Below are positions 18,391-18,422 of a DNA stretch of 18,422 nt, piece after piece. Both the position numbers and the translations under genes were made by a program. Below the pieces are notes generated by a model. The model was given only the letters and a program-made list of their open reading frames with translations. It had not been told where the DNA came from and did not search any database. Location of the stretch: contig JAJJLU010000798.1 of the NCBI GenBank assembly GCA_023807065.1, positions 1 to 18,422 of the forward strand. The letters run 5' to 3'. The first letter of the stretch is position 1; each line of letters opens with the position of its first letter. Source of the DNA: Isotricha intestinalis. Taxonomy: Eukaryota; Ciliophora; Litostomatea; Vestibuliferida; Isotrichidae.

Positions 18391-18422
18391 GGGGATTGGG
18401 GATTGGGGATTGGGGATTGGGG
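18391..18422 (+). repeat. Telomere, GGGG(ATTGGGG)x4
   Basis: One GGGG followed by four exact ATTGGGG units reaches the last base of the window. The G-rich strand runs 5' to 3' outward, as expected for a right-hand chromosome end. The unit (C-strand CCCCAAT) is 7 bases, differing from Tetrahymena-type GGGGTT and Oxytricha-type GGGGTTTT by a single A. Its abrupt start after CTAGGAAAAT fits de novo telomere addition to a macronuclear chromosome. Confidence 0.95.

Overview
The window is very AT-rich nuclear DNA from a unicellular eukaryote and most likely a ciliate. It carries eight protein genes. Intergenic DNA is almost pure A/T. Two genes are interrupted by tiny spliceosomal introns of 27, 30 and 38 bases. 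One product is a cilium-building dynein subunit. The right end is a chromosome end: four copies of ATTGGGG (equivalently GGGGATT, C-strand CCCCAAT) after a first GGGG, with the G-rich strand running outward. All eight genes stop with TAA and contain no internal TAA, TAG or TGA. The code is therefore indistinguishable from standard, and the common ciliate TAA/TAG=Gln code is ruled out. Standard code, extreme AT bias, tiny introns and a CCCCAAT telomere together point to a litostome/rumen-type ciliate macronuclear chromosome. The link between that telomere unit and rumen entodiniomorphs is recollection, not something checked here.

Layout. Four minus-strand genes occupy 857-7212: a lysine-rich protein with IQ-like motifs and an Asn/Gln-rich tail, a dynein-2 light intermediate chain (DYNC2LI1/D2LIC type), an IQ-motif protein with a first exon separated by a 38-base intron, and a three-exon protein kinase. 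The kinase is divergent from a plus-strand gene for a seven-bladed WD40 protein with an N-terminal cysteine cluster (7450-9021). Two more plus-strand genes follow: an otubain-type deubiquitinase fused to C-terminal zinc fingers (9998-12166), and a two-membrane-segment protein of the kind expanded in ciliates (13406-14977). The last gene, on the minus strand (15302-18232), encodes a 976-residue coiled-coil protein whose start codon lies only 158 bases from the telomere.

There is no operon-like logic, and the genes look like independent eukaryotic units. Several (D2LIC, the IQ proteins, the long coiled coil) fit a cilium, basal-body or cortical cytoskeleton theme, but that link is loose. I found no rRNA, tRNA, CRISPR array, transposase or prokaryotic-type system. 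The most unusual gene is the otubain-zinc-finger fusion, which would join deubiquitinase and possibly E3-like modules in one protein.
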